In this document: in pieces, positions 45,755-55,307 of the stretch
Layout of the letters: every line of letters begins with the position of its first letter
How positions within the stretch are numbered: position 1 is the first letter of the stretch
Notes under the pieces: model-generated
Told to the model about the DNA's origin: nothing
Databases searched by the model: none
What the model saw: only the letters and a program-made list of their open reading frames with translations
Program-made: the position numbers and the translations under genes
Origin: Clostridia bacterium
GTDB lineage: Bacteria; Bacillota; Clostridia; TANB77; UBA1234
Direction of reading: 5' to 3'
NCBI GenBank assembly: GCA_900765095.1
Contig: CAAFRB010000022.1
Coordinates: 33,462 to 97,461, forward strand
DNA length: 64,000 bases

Positions 45755-48084
45755 TTAGTGTTTTGCAGATACATTGCTTTTTATACATTCATTTATGAAA
45801 ATTTTGGAATTTTTATAGATTCTAATTCTAATCTCTCCAGAATCTTTTGTCATATATATTTTGTTTGTGTACCTACTCAATCTTTCTAACACTTTTGCAC
45901 TTGGATGACCATAAATATTCTTTTCAGCAACACTTATAATTGCTATCTGTGGACTAACTCTTTTCAAGAAATTTTCTGTTGTGGAAGTTTTTGAACCATG
46001 GTGCGCAACTTTTAATATATCTGCTTTAATATCGCCCTTGATTTTTTCTTCACTATCTCCTTCAATATCTCCGGTAAATAGTATGCTTTTGTTGGCGTAT
46101 TTCATTTTCAGAATTAAAGATAAGTTATTAACATTATCTTCTTGCGCATTTTTATACGGATATATTATTTCAAATTTTATATTATCAAAATTAATTACAT
46201 TACCTGTAGACACAGACATAATCTCAACTTTTTTATCTCTGCACATTTTGTAAAGTTCCAAAATCTTTTCGTCATCTTTATTTTGTGGACCTATAATTAC
46301 TTTCCCGACTTTTAATTTTTCTATCACCGTCAGTACCCCATCTATATGATCAGCATGTGCATGTGATACAAATATGATATCAATTTTGTAGCAACTTCTA
46401 TCAAGCAAATATGGAAGGAGTATATTTTCTCCTACATTGTAATCGCTTGTTTCACTCCCTCCGCCGTCTATTAATATACTTTTGTTATTTTGTGTTTGTA
46501 TATAAAAGCTGTCACCTTGCCCAACATCTATACACGAAACTTCTATATAATTCTTTGGTGTTTTATAAAAGACATTAATTAAACAAGATAAAATAACAAT
46601 TGATATTATCAAGTTCCTTTTATTAACTATTTTATTTTTACTTGAAATCTCGTTAATATACATATCCGCCCTTTTATTAGTTAGTACCCAAACTATCATG
46701 TAATAAAATATTATTTTATACAATTTAGGAGTTATCACAGTTATATTAAAAATCGCAATATTTGAGCATATATTTGCTATAAACATTATGTAATTGATTA
46801 AGTATTTTATCGGAACTGAAATTATATTGGCTATTGGAAAACAAATTAAAGAAATGATAAATGTAATTAATCCAGCCACCGTAAGTATGCTAGCAATTGG
46901 CAAAACGAATAAGTTTGTAAATATAGAAACAATCGATACTGTATTAAAAAAGTATGCGATAATCGGAAGTAAAAATATCTGTGCAGACAATGTAACACTT
47001 GCATTCTCTAGAATCATCTCAGACTTAATAAATTTTTGAAGAACTTTTTGAATTGGTTCCGATAAAGTCAAAATTCCAATCGTTCCAGCAAATGAAAGTA
47101 TGAAACCAACATTAATCAAAGAAAAAGGATTTAACAGAAAAATTATAAAAGCCGAGAAAAATAGATTATTAAAACTATTAGATTTTTTTACCAATATTCC
47201 AGCAACAATATCTAAAATAGCCATCAACCCTGCTCTTAATACAGATGGTGAAGCACCAGAAATTAGCACAAAAAGTATTATAAATATTATGACAAAAAAC
47301 TGCGAATACTTTTTTCCAAATAACCTCGAAAATAATAATTTACTAATTACTATAACCATTGCAACGTTAGAACCCGAAACCGCTAATAGATGCGTTATTC
47401 CACTTTCTTTAAAATCTTCAATCACATCTTTTGAGATACTATTTGTTTCACCAATCAACATTCCATTTAATATCCCAGCTTGATTTTGAGGAAAGAGTTC
47501 TTCAAATTTTTCGTTTATTGCATTTTGGATTATGTATACAATATTTTTACTTTTATTTAAATAAAGCCCGTAGTTTTCCACTTTTATAATTCCATACACA
47601 TTAATAGAATTCAAATAGTATCTATAATTAAATCCTCCCCTATTTCTTGAAACATTAGGAAGAGTATATTCTCCGAGTTATATCTATCGTGTCGCCTATT
47701 TTAAAAACAGAAATTTCTGATTTCTTTAAATAAACCAAAAACTTATCTCCCGTTTCATTTTTGACATAATATTTGTTATAGTAGTCACTTTTCATATTGT
47801 TAGATACTACGGTAACTTTGAATTTAACATTGCCGAGGGGTGTATTTATTACTAAATTTATTAAATCTATATGAGGTATATAAAGAACCAGTAATAAAAA
47901 CTGAAAACAAAAGAATAGCGCTTATTATGTATTTTGAAATTTTATAGAATTTAAAACTACTTAGAATTATTAACATTGTAATAAATAAAAAAATAGGGAC
48001 TATCAACATAGTTTTATCTATGTATAGTCCCCAGATTATACCTATTGCGAATGTCAATGTACTAGAAATAATAGTCACAATCAC
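45755..48084 (-). pseudogene. comEC: DNA uptake protein ComEC, disrupted by two frameshifts
   Basis: ComEC is the membrane channel for DNA uptake. The N-terminal helices lie in one frame (48084 to about 47840, ending NKYTP). The next segment (LGNVKFKVTVVSNNMKSDYYNKYY...KIGDTIDIT) is in a second frame to about 47665, and GEYTLPNVSRNRGGFNYRYYLN continues in a third frame into the long 45755-47614 part. That part has the competence core (LAVSGSNVAMV) and the metallo-beta-lactamase domain (DVGQGDSF, SHAHADHIDG). Joined they make an ordinary full-length ComEC of about 775 residues. Each break corresponds to one extra base. Real decay or sequence error cannot be told apart here. Confidence 0.85.
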
Positions 48085-48098
48085 ATTCTCCTTTACTA

Positions 48099-48800
48099 TT
48101 ATTTTAATTTGACGTAAGCTGATGAAACCCAGCCTGTATACCCATTTACAGTAATTTTATACCAGTCATTTGATGTTTCTTTTATAGTTACAGTTTCGCC
48201 CTTTTTAACCGTTGTAAGTATTGAAGCTGTTGTTGAAGGATTTACTCTAACATTTAAATATGGTTCTGCTGTTACAGTTCCAGTCTTCGCATCTGTTGCT
48301 GTACTTAACGAAGAACCGTTTCCATCAGGATAAGTAATATTTTCTGTTTTCATCCAACCAGAAATTTGAGTTCCATTAGAATCAGTACCTGTAACTCTTG
48401 ACCATCCTTGCTCAAATTTTTGTGCTGTAACTTTAGTATACTTTTCAAACTTGCCAACAACCTCTGATGTTCCACTAGCCTCAGAATATGTATTAGCAGA
48501 AGCTGATGATATCGAAGCATCAGAATATACTTTACTAATAGGATCTCCTATTTTGCTTACAAACGTATTACCACCCATTTGCATAATATCACCTGACACA
48601 TCTGAATTCCCCTCTCCAGATTTTTCATCTCCACTCGTTTCATAAGGATCACTTACTTCTGTTATTATATTATTGTTATTTGTCTTTTTGTCATCTTTAC
48701 CATCTTTATCGTCGCTCCAAATACTCTTTAAAACCACTGAACATATAACGATTGGTACAACAATAACCACTAATATTATAATTTTTTCTAAATTCTTCAT
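48099..48800 (-). CDS. Membrane-anchored protein with two SH3b domains
   Basis: A 233-residue protein with an N-terminal membrane helix (about 6-26, IIILVVIVVPIVICSVVLKSI), a low-complexity Asp/Lys/Asn linker (about 28-60), and two bacterial SH3 domains at about 88-155 and 168-233 (PYLNVRVNPSTTASILTTVKKGETVTI...GWVSSAYVKL). SH3b domains bind peptidoglycan or cell-wall peptides, so it probably lies outside the membrane. No catalytic domain is present. It lies between sigA and comEC, all on the same strand. Confidence 0.88.
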   Translation of the reverse strand: MKNLEKIIILVVIVVPIVICSVVLKSIWSDDKDGKDDKKTNNNNIITEVSDPYETSGDEKSGEGNSDVSGDIMQMGGNTFVSKIGDPISKVYSDASISSASANTYSEASGTSEVVGKFEKYTKVTAQKFEQGWSRVTGTDSNGTQISGWMKTENITYPDGNGSSLSTATDAKTGTVTAEPYLNVRVNPSTTASILTTVKKGETVTIKETSNDWYKITVNGYTGWVSSAYVKLK

Positions 48801-48831
48801 TTAAAAGCCTCCTCACATCAAAATTACATTA

Positions 48832-49929
48832 TCACATATAATCCTTTAGTTTTTTACTTCTACTTGGATGTCTTAATTTTCTTAAAGCTTTTGCTTCAAT
48901 TTGTCTAATTCTCTCTCTTGTTACTTGGAATTCTTTTCCTACTTCTTCAAGAGTTCTAGCTTTTCCATCTTCAAGACCAAATCTAAGTTTCAAAACTTTT
49001 GCCTCTCTTGGTGTCAATGTATCTATTATATCATCTAACTGCTCTCTTAATAATGTATATGCTGCAAGTTCAGAAGGTGATGGTGCATCATCATCAGGAA
49101 TAAAATCTCCTAAGTGACTGTCTTCCTCTTCACCTATCGGAGTTTCAAGTGAAACTGGCTCTTGTGCAACTTTCTTTATTTCTTTTACCCTTTCAACAGA
49201 CATTTCCATTTCTGCCGCAATTTCTTCGATTGTTGGTTCACGTCCTAATTGTTGTAATAAGTGTCTTGATGTTCTTATAAGTTTATTTATTGTTTCTACC
49301 ATGTGAACTGGAATTCTTATTGTTCTTGCTTGGTCTGCGATTGCTCTTGTAATAGCTTGTCTAATCCACCAGGTAGCATAAGTCGAAAACTTGTATCCTT
49401 TTCTGTAATCAAATTTTTCAACAGCTTTGATCAATCCTAGGTTACCTTCTTGAATTAAGTCCAAGAACAACATTCCACGTCCAACATATTTTTTAGCGAT
49501 ACTAACAACTAATCTCAAGTTTGCTTCAGCAAGTTTTTTCTTTGCTTCTTCATCACCTTCGATTATTCTAGAAGCATATGCAATTTCTTGTTCTGGCGTT
49601 AATAGTGGAATTTTTCCGATTTCTTTTAAATACAATCTAACAGGATCATCTACACTTACTGAATCTGGTACCTCAATGTTTTCTATGTCTTCAAGTTTGA
49701 TTTCTTCCTCAATGTCCTCTAAATCTTCAAAAGCAGGTTCATCAGCATCTTCGATGATGTCGATATTAGCGCTTTCTAACGCTTCATATATCTTTTCAAC
49801 TTGATTTGCATCCAATTGATATTTTTCTAATACGTCTATTATTTCTTTGTACGTAAGAGCACCTTTTTTTCCTGCTGCATCAATCAATTGTTTTGCAATT
49901 TCTTTTAAATCTTTGTTTTCTTCACTCAT
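48832..49929 (-). CDS. sigA: Primary sigma factor (SigA/RpoD)
   Basis: Housekeeping sigma factor of 365 residues. Region 1.1 is short (residues 1-60). Region 1.2 is DPVRLYLKEIGKIPLLTPEQEI; region 2 contains NLRLVVSIAKKYVGRGMLFLDLIQEGNLGLIKAVEKFDYRKGYKFSTYATWWIRQAI; region 4 ends VTRERIRQIEAKALRKLRHPSRSKKLKDY. All key parts are present. It follows dnaG by 72 bases, as in the conserved primase-sigma operon. Confidence 0.98.
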   Translation of the reverse strand: MSEENKDLKEIAKQLIDAAGKKGALTYKEIIDVLEKYQLDANQVEKIYEALESANIDIIEDADEPAFEDLEDIEEEIKLEDIENIEVPDSVSVDDPVRLYLKEIGKIPLLTPEQEIAYASRIIEGDEEAKKKLAEANLRLVVSIAKKYVGRGMLFLDLIQEGNLGLIKAVEKFDYRKGYKFSTYATWWIRQAITRAIADQARTIRIPVHMVETINKLIRTSRHLLQQLGREPTIEEIAAEMEMSVERVKEIKKVAQEPVSLETPIGEEEDSHLGDFIPDDDAPSPSELAAYTLLREQLDDIIDTLTPREAKVLKLRFGLEDGKARTLEEVGKEFQVTRERIRQIEAKALRKLRHPSRSKKLKDYM

Positions 49930-50001
49930 TTTTTATATCATTCCTTCCTACTATCCAAGAAAGCCGAAAATTATGTTTTTTCAGTCTTTCTGCATACAAA
50001 A

Positions 50002-51819
50002 TCACTTTTTAGCAAGTTTAAGGATAATCTCATTCAACTTTGCCTCCAGCAATTTCCTTTCATCTTCTGTATTTTCACTTTGAAGTTTTTTTATAACTTC
50101 TTTCTTCTGTTCTTGTAATTTATCAATTCCCAATTTTCTAATTATTTCTAACGCAAACTTTTCCGTATCATCACGCACATTACTCTTCATCATAATTTCC
50201 GAAAGCAAATTGCTTTCTTCTTCCGTCTTACAAAACGACATTAAGTCTTTATTAATAATATCTCCTGAAATATATGAATTATATAAATTTTTTATTAACT
50301 CACTATTAATAGAATCATTAATATCGTCTTCTGTGTAAGTTTGCCTTAAAATATTAAATATGTCGTTATTTTTTAAAGTTAATATATATATTATAGATTT
50401 CTCTATAGCGTCTTTCTCCTTACCTTTACTTTTCTCGTTATCATTTGAAATAATCGGTTTTGGAGCTTGCCAATTTTGAGTTTTCATTGTATTTCTTATA
50501 GTTCTTTTCTCAATTTCTGCAACTATAGCTTCTTTTCCAACATTAAGCTCCCTAGAAAATTTGTCAACGTATACATCTCTTTCTATTATGTTATCTTCTT
50601 TCGAAAGTATTTCTGCCATCTTTGTTAGAAAAGCAATTTTTTGCGAAGTGTCACTAAGATTATAGTTTTTCCTTAGTAAATCAACTTTATACTCAATCGG
50701 TGAAATACTATTATCTACAAGCCTTTCAAACTTTTCTGGTCCATATTTTATTATATATTCGTCTGGATCTTTTGCGCCATCCATCTTTAAGACTTTAACT
50801 GGTACATCCAATGCCTGCATTATCTCTATGCCCCTCAACTTAGCCTTTTGACCAGCTTCGTCAGAATCATAAGATAGTACCACTTCTTCAGCATACCTTC
50901 TTAGTAGCCTTCCTTGTTGCTCAGTAAGTGCTGTCCCAAGTGAAGCAACTACATTAGTGATTCCAGCTTGATGAGGTGAGATAACGTCCATATAGCCTTC
51001 TACAACAAGTATTCTTTTCAGTTTCTGATTATCACCCCTAGCCAAATTTAAGCCATACAAGTGATGACCTTTTGAATATATTAAATTTTCAGGTGAATTA
51101 ATGTACTTCGGAATACCTTTAGCTTTCATGCTTTCTTTACTTTCTAGCGTTCTTCCGCCAAAAGCAATTAAACGTTTTCTAATATCAAAAATCGGGAACA
51201 TAAACCTATCTTTAAACTTGTCATATAGCACTCCTCTATCTGATTTTCCAACAAGACCAGTAGCAATTATATTCTCTTCTTTGAAACCTAATGAAATTAA
51301 ATGTTTACTTAGTCCATTATCAGAAAGGGAAAAGCCCAGACCAAATCTTGCAACAGTCTTAGGATCTATCTTCCTCTCGATTATATAGTTCTGTGCCATA
51401 CTAGATTTTTCAATATTTTCATAAAAAAATCTACCAGCAACCTTATTTATTTCATACATTTCATACTTTGCTTCCTGACGTTTTTGTAACTCTTCCTGTG
51501 AAATATTTCCATAATTTTGGTCGTAACTTGGCAAGGTAATATTAGCTCTATCTGCAAGAAATTCAATGGCTTCTGTAAAGCCTATATTTTCTATTTTCAT
51601 TATAAAGCGAATTACATTTCCTCCAACGCCACAACCAAAGCAATGAAATATTTGTTTATCTGGAGTCACTGAGAACGAGGGTGTCTTCTCTCGATGAAAC
51701 GGACATAATCCCTGATAACTAGAGCCCTTACGTTTCAAGTTAACGTAGTTACCAACAACGTCTATAATATCATTTGCAGCTTTTACTTCTTCAATTACAT
51801 CTTCCGAATAAAACGCCAT
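50002..51819 (-). CDS. dnaG: DNA primase
   Basis: Makes RNA primers for replication. It has 605 residues. The zinc-binding domain is CPFHREKTPSFSVTPDKQ...HCFGCG (about 41-65). The TOPRIM part has VVEGYMDVIS (about 264-273) and SYDSDEAGQKA (about 315-325). The C-terminal helicase-binding region is present but diverged. It leads the dnaG-sigA operon, behind a probable sigma-H promoter. Confidence 0.97.
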   Translation of the reverse strand: MAFYSEDVIEEVKAANDIIDVVGNYVNLKRKGSSYQGLCPFHREKTPSFSVTPDKQIFHCFGCGVGGNVIRFIMKIENIGFTEAIEFLADRANITLPSYDQNYGNISQEELQKRQEAKYEMYEINKVAGRFFYENIEKSSMAQNYIIERKIDPKTVARFGLGFSLSDNGLSKHLISLGFKEENIIATGLVGKSDRGVLYDKFKDRFMFPIFDIRKRLIAFGGRTLESKESMKAKGIPKYINSPENLIYSKGHHLYGLNLARGDNQKLKRILVVEGYMDVISPHQAGITNVVASLGTALTEQQGRLLRRYAEEVVLSYDSDEAGQKAKLRGIEIMQALDVPVKVLKMDGAKDPDEYIIKYGPEKFERLVDNSISPIEYKVDLLRKNYNLSDTSQKIAFLTKMAEILSKEDNIIERDVYVDKFSRELNVGKEAIVAEIEKRTIRNTMKTQNWQAPKPIISNDNEKSKGKEKDAIEKSIIYILTLKNNDIFNILRQTYTEDDINDSINSELIKNLYNSYISGDIINKDLMSFCKTEEESNLLSEIMMKSNVRDDTEKFALEIIRKLGIDKLQEQKKEVIKKLQSENTEDERKLLEAKLNEIILKLAKK

Positions 51820-51904
51820 TATTATATCCTTTCCATCTAACTTAAAAAATTTGTTTCAATATTTTAGCAATAATCTTCAAATTTATCAACCCATAATTAA
51901 TAAT

Positions 51905-51929
51905 ATTCGACGAATTTTTTTAAAATCCT
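51905..51929 (-). promoter_or_regulatory. Probable sigma-H promoter of dnaG-sigA
   Basis: GCAGGATTTTAAAAAAATTC and then GTCGAATATT on the minus strand: AGGATTT (-35) and CGAAT (-10) match the sigma-H consensus. It shares 20 bases with the spoVG upstream region. The sigA operon of B. subtilis is also read from a sigma-H promoter. Confidence 0.7.
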
Positions 51930-52035
51930 GCTTAGTTTACCATAAAAGTATTAAAAATTTATTTTTTGCACAATATTCTTTATTTGATTGTATTGATTTC
52001 GTATATTTTTCCAAAAACAAGCAACATAGAAAATA

Positions 52036-52068
52036 GAAAAAGGAGATCTGCAAATTGCAAATCTCCTT
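52036..52068 (-). terminator. Terminator of the zinc-ribbon gene
   Basis: AGGAGAT (52041-52047) pairs with ATCTCCT (52061-52067), continued by TGC/GCA, with T5 on the minus side. It lies 45 bases past the stop. Confidence 0.8.
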
Positions 52069-52112
52069 TCCATGTACAATACTTATTATTTAACTTAATC
52101 TTAACACTAAAG

Positions 52113-52331
52113 CTATCGCTTGTCACTGCACCACGAAAACCGCCTATCAGCGTCTTCGATTACATGAAGTGGCAATATGTTAACATGAACCATCACATCA
52201 CGTTTGCACTTCTTGCAAACAAAGTAGTAATAGTCGTCATGGAGAGTTGCGTTAATGTCTTTCTTCCGGACAGTAATCATTTTTCCACAAACAGGACACT
52301 TAATCTCCATTTTCCAGAGCCACTCAGTCAC
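52113..52331 (-). CDS. Small zinc-ribbon protein
   Basis: A 72-residue protein from GTG 52331, with GAGGAGG 9 bases upstream. It has one four-Cys ribbon: CPVCGK (about 12-17) and CKKCKR (about 39-44). Nothing else is recognisable; it may bind nucleic acid or another protein. It has its own promoter and terminator and is more G+C-rich than recG and dnaG around it. The upstream region resembles that of the membrane protein at 56762-57196. Confidence 0.7.
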   Translation of the reverse strand: MTEWLWKMEIKCPVCGKMITVRKKDINATLHDDYYYFVCKKCKRDVMVHVNILPLHVIEDADRRFSWCSDKR

Positions 52332-52398
52332 GTCTAACTACCTCCTCATGTCTTCTAATTACCAGTCAACATTGAAACAACGATTCCGAACATCAAGT

Positions 52399-52427
52399 AT
52401 TTTACCACCTGACTAACCTTATGTCAA
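52399..52427 (-). promoter_or_regulatory. Sigma-A promoter of the zinc-ribbon gene
   Basis: TTGACA (52422-52427) and TAAAAT (52399-52404) with a 17-base spacer. The -35 lies only 7 bases past the recG stop. Confidence 0.75.
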
Positions 52428-52434
52428 TCAATTT

Positions 52435-54483
52435 CTATATTCCAACTTTTTCGCTAAATAGTTTGTTTATGCTTCCTTTAAGTGGCGCATTTTCAGGCAA
52501 TTTTAATTCTTCATCATGTTCAAGTATTGTGTTAGCTACTTGCTGTGCTTTTTTTAGTATAGGGACATCTACAAATAAATTAGCCACCTTAAATTCTGGT
52601 ATACCATGTTGCTTAGTTCCGAAAAAATCTCCAGGTCCTCTAAGTTCCAAATCTTTTTCAGATATAACAAATCCGTCATTCGTTTTTTGCATTATATCCA
52701 TCCTTTTTTGCACCACATCTGACTTTCCTTCGTATTTCAAGATACAATATGACTTAAATTTTCCTCTACCAACTCTTCCTCTTAATTGATGAAGTTGAGC
52801 AAGTCCAAATCTTTCTGCATTTTCAATTATCATAAGTGTGGAATTCGGTACATCAACTCCTACTTCTATTACAGTAGTAGAAATAAGAATATTTATCTCA
52901 CCATTCTTAAAACGCATCATTATTTCGTCTTTTTCTTTTGGTTTCATTTTTCCGTGTAACATCTCGACTTTGTAGTCAGAAAATATATTTTTATAATATT
53001 CGAGCTGTTCTGTAACAGATTTTACCCCATCCATTTCTTCAGATTCTTCAACAAGTGGACAAACAATATATGCTTGTCTGCCCGTATTAATCTCCTTTCT
53101 TATAAAGTTATTTACCCTTTCTTCCATATTGCGCCTTACAGCATAGGTGTCTATCTTCTGTCTTCCTGGTGGTAATTCATCAATAATCGATATGTCCAAA
53201 TCGCCATATAATATTATAGCCAACGTTCTTGGAATAGGAGTGGCTGTCATAACAAGTGTATCAACACTTTGACCTTTAGATGATAATATCTTTCTTTGTC
53301 TTACTCCAAATCTATGCTGTTCATCTGTTATCACAAGTCCGATATTTTTAAATTCAACGTTTTCTTCGATTAAAGCGTGAGTGCCTATTAGCACGTCTAT
53401 CTCGCCTTGCTTCAATCTTTCTAAAATTATATTCTTATTCTTTTTGGTTACGTCACCAGTAAGTAATTCTACAACTATTCCAAAAGGTTTAAGCATTCTC
53501 GATATGCCTTCGTAGTGCTGTCTTGCAAGTATCGAGGTTGGGGCCATAAGAGCAGCTTGATATCCGTTTCTGACTGCTTTAAACATTGCAAGTGTGGCAA
53601 CAACAGTTTTCCCAGAACCAACATCTCCCTGTACCAATCTATTCATTGACTTGTTTGATTTCATATCTGCATCAATTTCACCCCACACTCTCATTTGTGC
53701 ATTTGTGAGCCTATATGGTAGAGAATCTAATAATTCTTCTATTTTCTCATCTTTATCAAAACTAATTCCTGTAAAGTCTTTACTTCCTTTTTCTTTAAAC
53801 ATCAATAATCCTAATTGCATTATCAGTAACTCATCAAATGCAAGCCTATATCTAGCCTTTTCAAAGTCTTGAAGTTTCTCAGGAAAGTGTATATTTTTAA
53901 TTGCATAATCTATATCCACAAGGGTATTTTCTTTTCTTACCCATTCTGGCAAATTTTCTATATATTGCCCTTTTGTAATATTCACAGCATTTTCAACAAT
54001 TCCGCGAAAAACATTTTGGGTAATTCCTGCTGTAAGCGGATATATTGGAATAATTCTTCCAACATTTTTACTACTATCACCACTTTCAAATACTGGTGAC
54101 TGTACTTCAATCCTCCCAAGTGTATTTTTAATTTTGCCGTAAAAAGTGTATTCCTCACCAAATTTAAGTTGTTTTTTTACGTAAGGCTGATTAAACCAAG
54201 TCAGTACAGCACTACCTGTATCATCTTTTGCAATAACCTTGCAAATAACCATGCTTTTTCTAATTCTATTTTCACTAACATTTGAAGAAATCACAGCTTT
54301 GAAAGCTACATTCTCGCCATCAGATAATTCGCAAATCTTTTTATATGCCCCTCTATCTTCATAAGTTCGTGGAAAATATTCAATTATATCACCAACAGTA
54401 AACAATCCTAATCTGTTTAAAATTTCAATTCTAGCAGGGCCCACGCCCTTTAAATACTGCAAATTCGTACTAATATCTGGCAA
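52435..54483 (-). CDS. recG: ATP-dependent DNA helicase RecG
   Basis: Reverses stalled forks and processes R-loops and D-loops. It has 682 residues. The wedge domain (about 1-250) has the expected OB-fold part (DDTGSAVLTWFNQPYVKKQL). Walker A is GDVGSGKT (about 286-293), Walker B ITDEQHRFG (about 387-395), and TATPIPRTLAI, HGKMKPKEKDEIM, ISTTVIEVGVDVPN and QLRGRVGRG follow. All helicase motifs are present. Confidence 0.98.
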   Translation of the reverse strand: MPDISTNLQYLKGVGPARIEILNRLGLFTVGDIIEYFPRTYEDRGAYKKICELSDGENVAFKAVISSNVSENRIRKSMVICKVIAKDDTGSAVLTWFNQPYVKKQLKFGEEYTFYGKIKNTLGRIEVQSPVFESGDSSKNVGRIIPIYPLTAGITQNVFRGIVENAVNITKGQYIENLPEWVRKENTLVDIDYAIKNIHFPEKLQDFEKARYRLAFDELLIMQLGLLMFKEKGSKDFTGISFDKDEKIEELLDSLPYRLTNAQMRVWGEIDADMKSNKSMNRLVQGDVGSGKTVVATLAMFKAVRNGYQAALMAPTSILARQHYEGISRMLKPFGIVVELLTGDVTKKNKNIILERLKQGEIDVLIGTHALIEENVEFKNIGLVITDEQHRFGVRQRKILSSKGQSVDTLVMTATPIPRTLAIILYGDLDISIIDELPPGRQKIDTYAVRRNMEERVNNFIRKEINTGRQAYIVCPLVEESEEMDGVKSVTEQLEYYKNIFSDYKVEMLHGKMKPKEKDEIMMRFKNGEINILISTTVIEVGVDVPNSTLMIIENAERFGLAQLHQLRGRVGRGKFKSYCILKYEGKSDVVQKRMDIMQKTNDGFVISEKDLELRGPGDFFGTKQHGIPEFKVANLFVDVPILKKAQQVANTILEHDEELKLPENAPLKGSINKLFSEKVGI

Positions 54484-54505
54484 TGTTTTCAGCCTCCAAT
54501 TTTAT

Positions 54506-54576
54506 TTTTATACAATATAGAAGTAACAATTTAACAACTTATTATGTGTCACCTTTTTCTATTCTATCGTATAAAA
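54506..54576. repeat. Short inverted-repeat element, second copy
   Basis: Arms TTTTTATACAATATAGAA and CTATTCTATCGTATAAAA pair with mismatches; the core is a diverged GTAACAATTTAACAACTTATTATGT-like stretch matching 37639-37663 in part. It lies between recG and the membrane-protein terminator. Confidence 0.6.
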
Positions 54577-54621
54577 CGATACCACAAACTCCAGTTCGTG
54601 TCAATCACAAGAATTTGACTT

Positions 54622-54649
54622 AAAAAAAAAGCGGGCAAAAAGCCCACTA
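54622..54649 (-). terminator. Terminator of the first four-helix membrane protein gene
   Basis: On the minus strand GTGGGC pairs with GCCCGC (one mismatch) around T5, followed by T9. Confidence 0.8.
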
Positions 54650-54654
54650 ATTAG

Positions 54655-55152
54655 TCATTCACTATATTCATCATTGTTAGTATGCTGTTCTTGGCTTTCT
54701 TGACCTTCTCCGTCATCAGGCTTTTTAGACCATCTGAACTCCTCATCCTCATATCTGTTAAATTCTTTACAATCCTCTTTGAAAATGTAATTTACAGCAC
54801 AACACAAGAAAGCGCAAAACATGACCAAGGCAAAACTCGTGTAAAAGTCAACATCAAACATAAAGTGTGCCAACAAAGACACAAGCATAGGAATCGCTGC
54901 CAGTGCCCCAATGACAATAGTGCTTCCAAATACAATGATTACACCTTCCAATACACTGTGCTCTTCACCTTGCCTTCCCACAGTGTAAACTATTGCTTCG
55001 CCACCAATGAAGAAGACTAGTGCAACGACAACAAACAAATACGTAAAGAAAAAAGCTACCTTAGCAGGTCCCCAGCCCAAGTACTCACAAAGTAATGAAA
55101 ACAAGTAAAAACCAAAGAAACAAACCAATGACTGTAGCGTTTTCTTCAACAT
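54655..55152 (-). CDS. Four-helix membrane protein, divergent partner of the McrB-like gene
   Basis: A 165-residue protein I do not recognise. Four hydrophobic segments lie at about 6-24, 31-50, 68-95 and 104-124, followed by a strongly charged C-terminal tail of about 40 residues (many Glu, Asp, Gln) that should be cytoplasmic. It is related along its membrane part to 56762-57196: both begin MLK, with FFGFY/FFGGFY, then KVAFFF/EAIFFS, and a final short V(D/E)F segment. AGGAGGG lies 7 bases upstream. The gene is more G+C-rich than its neighbours and is transcribed away from the McrB-like gene from a promoter whose -35 is only 8 bases from that gene's -35. Confidence 0.75.
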   Translation of the reverse strand: MLKKTLQSLVCFFGFYLFSLLCEYLGWGPAKVAFFFTYLFVVVALVFFIGGEAIVYTVGRQGEEHSVLEGVIIVFGSTIVIGALAAIPMLVSLLAHFMFDVDFYTSFALVMFCAFLCCAVNYIFKEDCKEFNRYEDEEFRWSKKPDDGEGQESQEQHTNNDEYSE

Positions 55153-55207
55153 TTCCGTTCCCTCCTAATTATCGAAAAGGTCCTAAGAGTTAACAGGTTA
55201 CGTGGAC

Positions 55208-55273
55208 AGTATAACATCATGCAGATAAAATTTCAACGATTTTGTTGAAGTTTACCATAAAATGTGATATCAT
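55208..55273. promoter_or_regulatory. Back-to-back divergent promoters
   Basis: Minus strand: TTGAAA (55231-55236), 17 bases, TATACT (55208-55213), toward the membrane protein. Plus strand: TTGAAG (55245-55250), 17 bases, TATCAT (55268-55273), toward the McrB-like gene. The two -35 boxes form TTCAACGATTTTGTTGAA, an inverted pair with 8 bases between, so one bound protein could affect both. Confidence 0.75.
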
Positions 55274-55307
55274 ACCTCACTAGGACGCTTACTATATGGA
55301 GGTTAAC

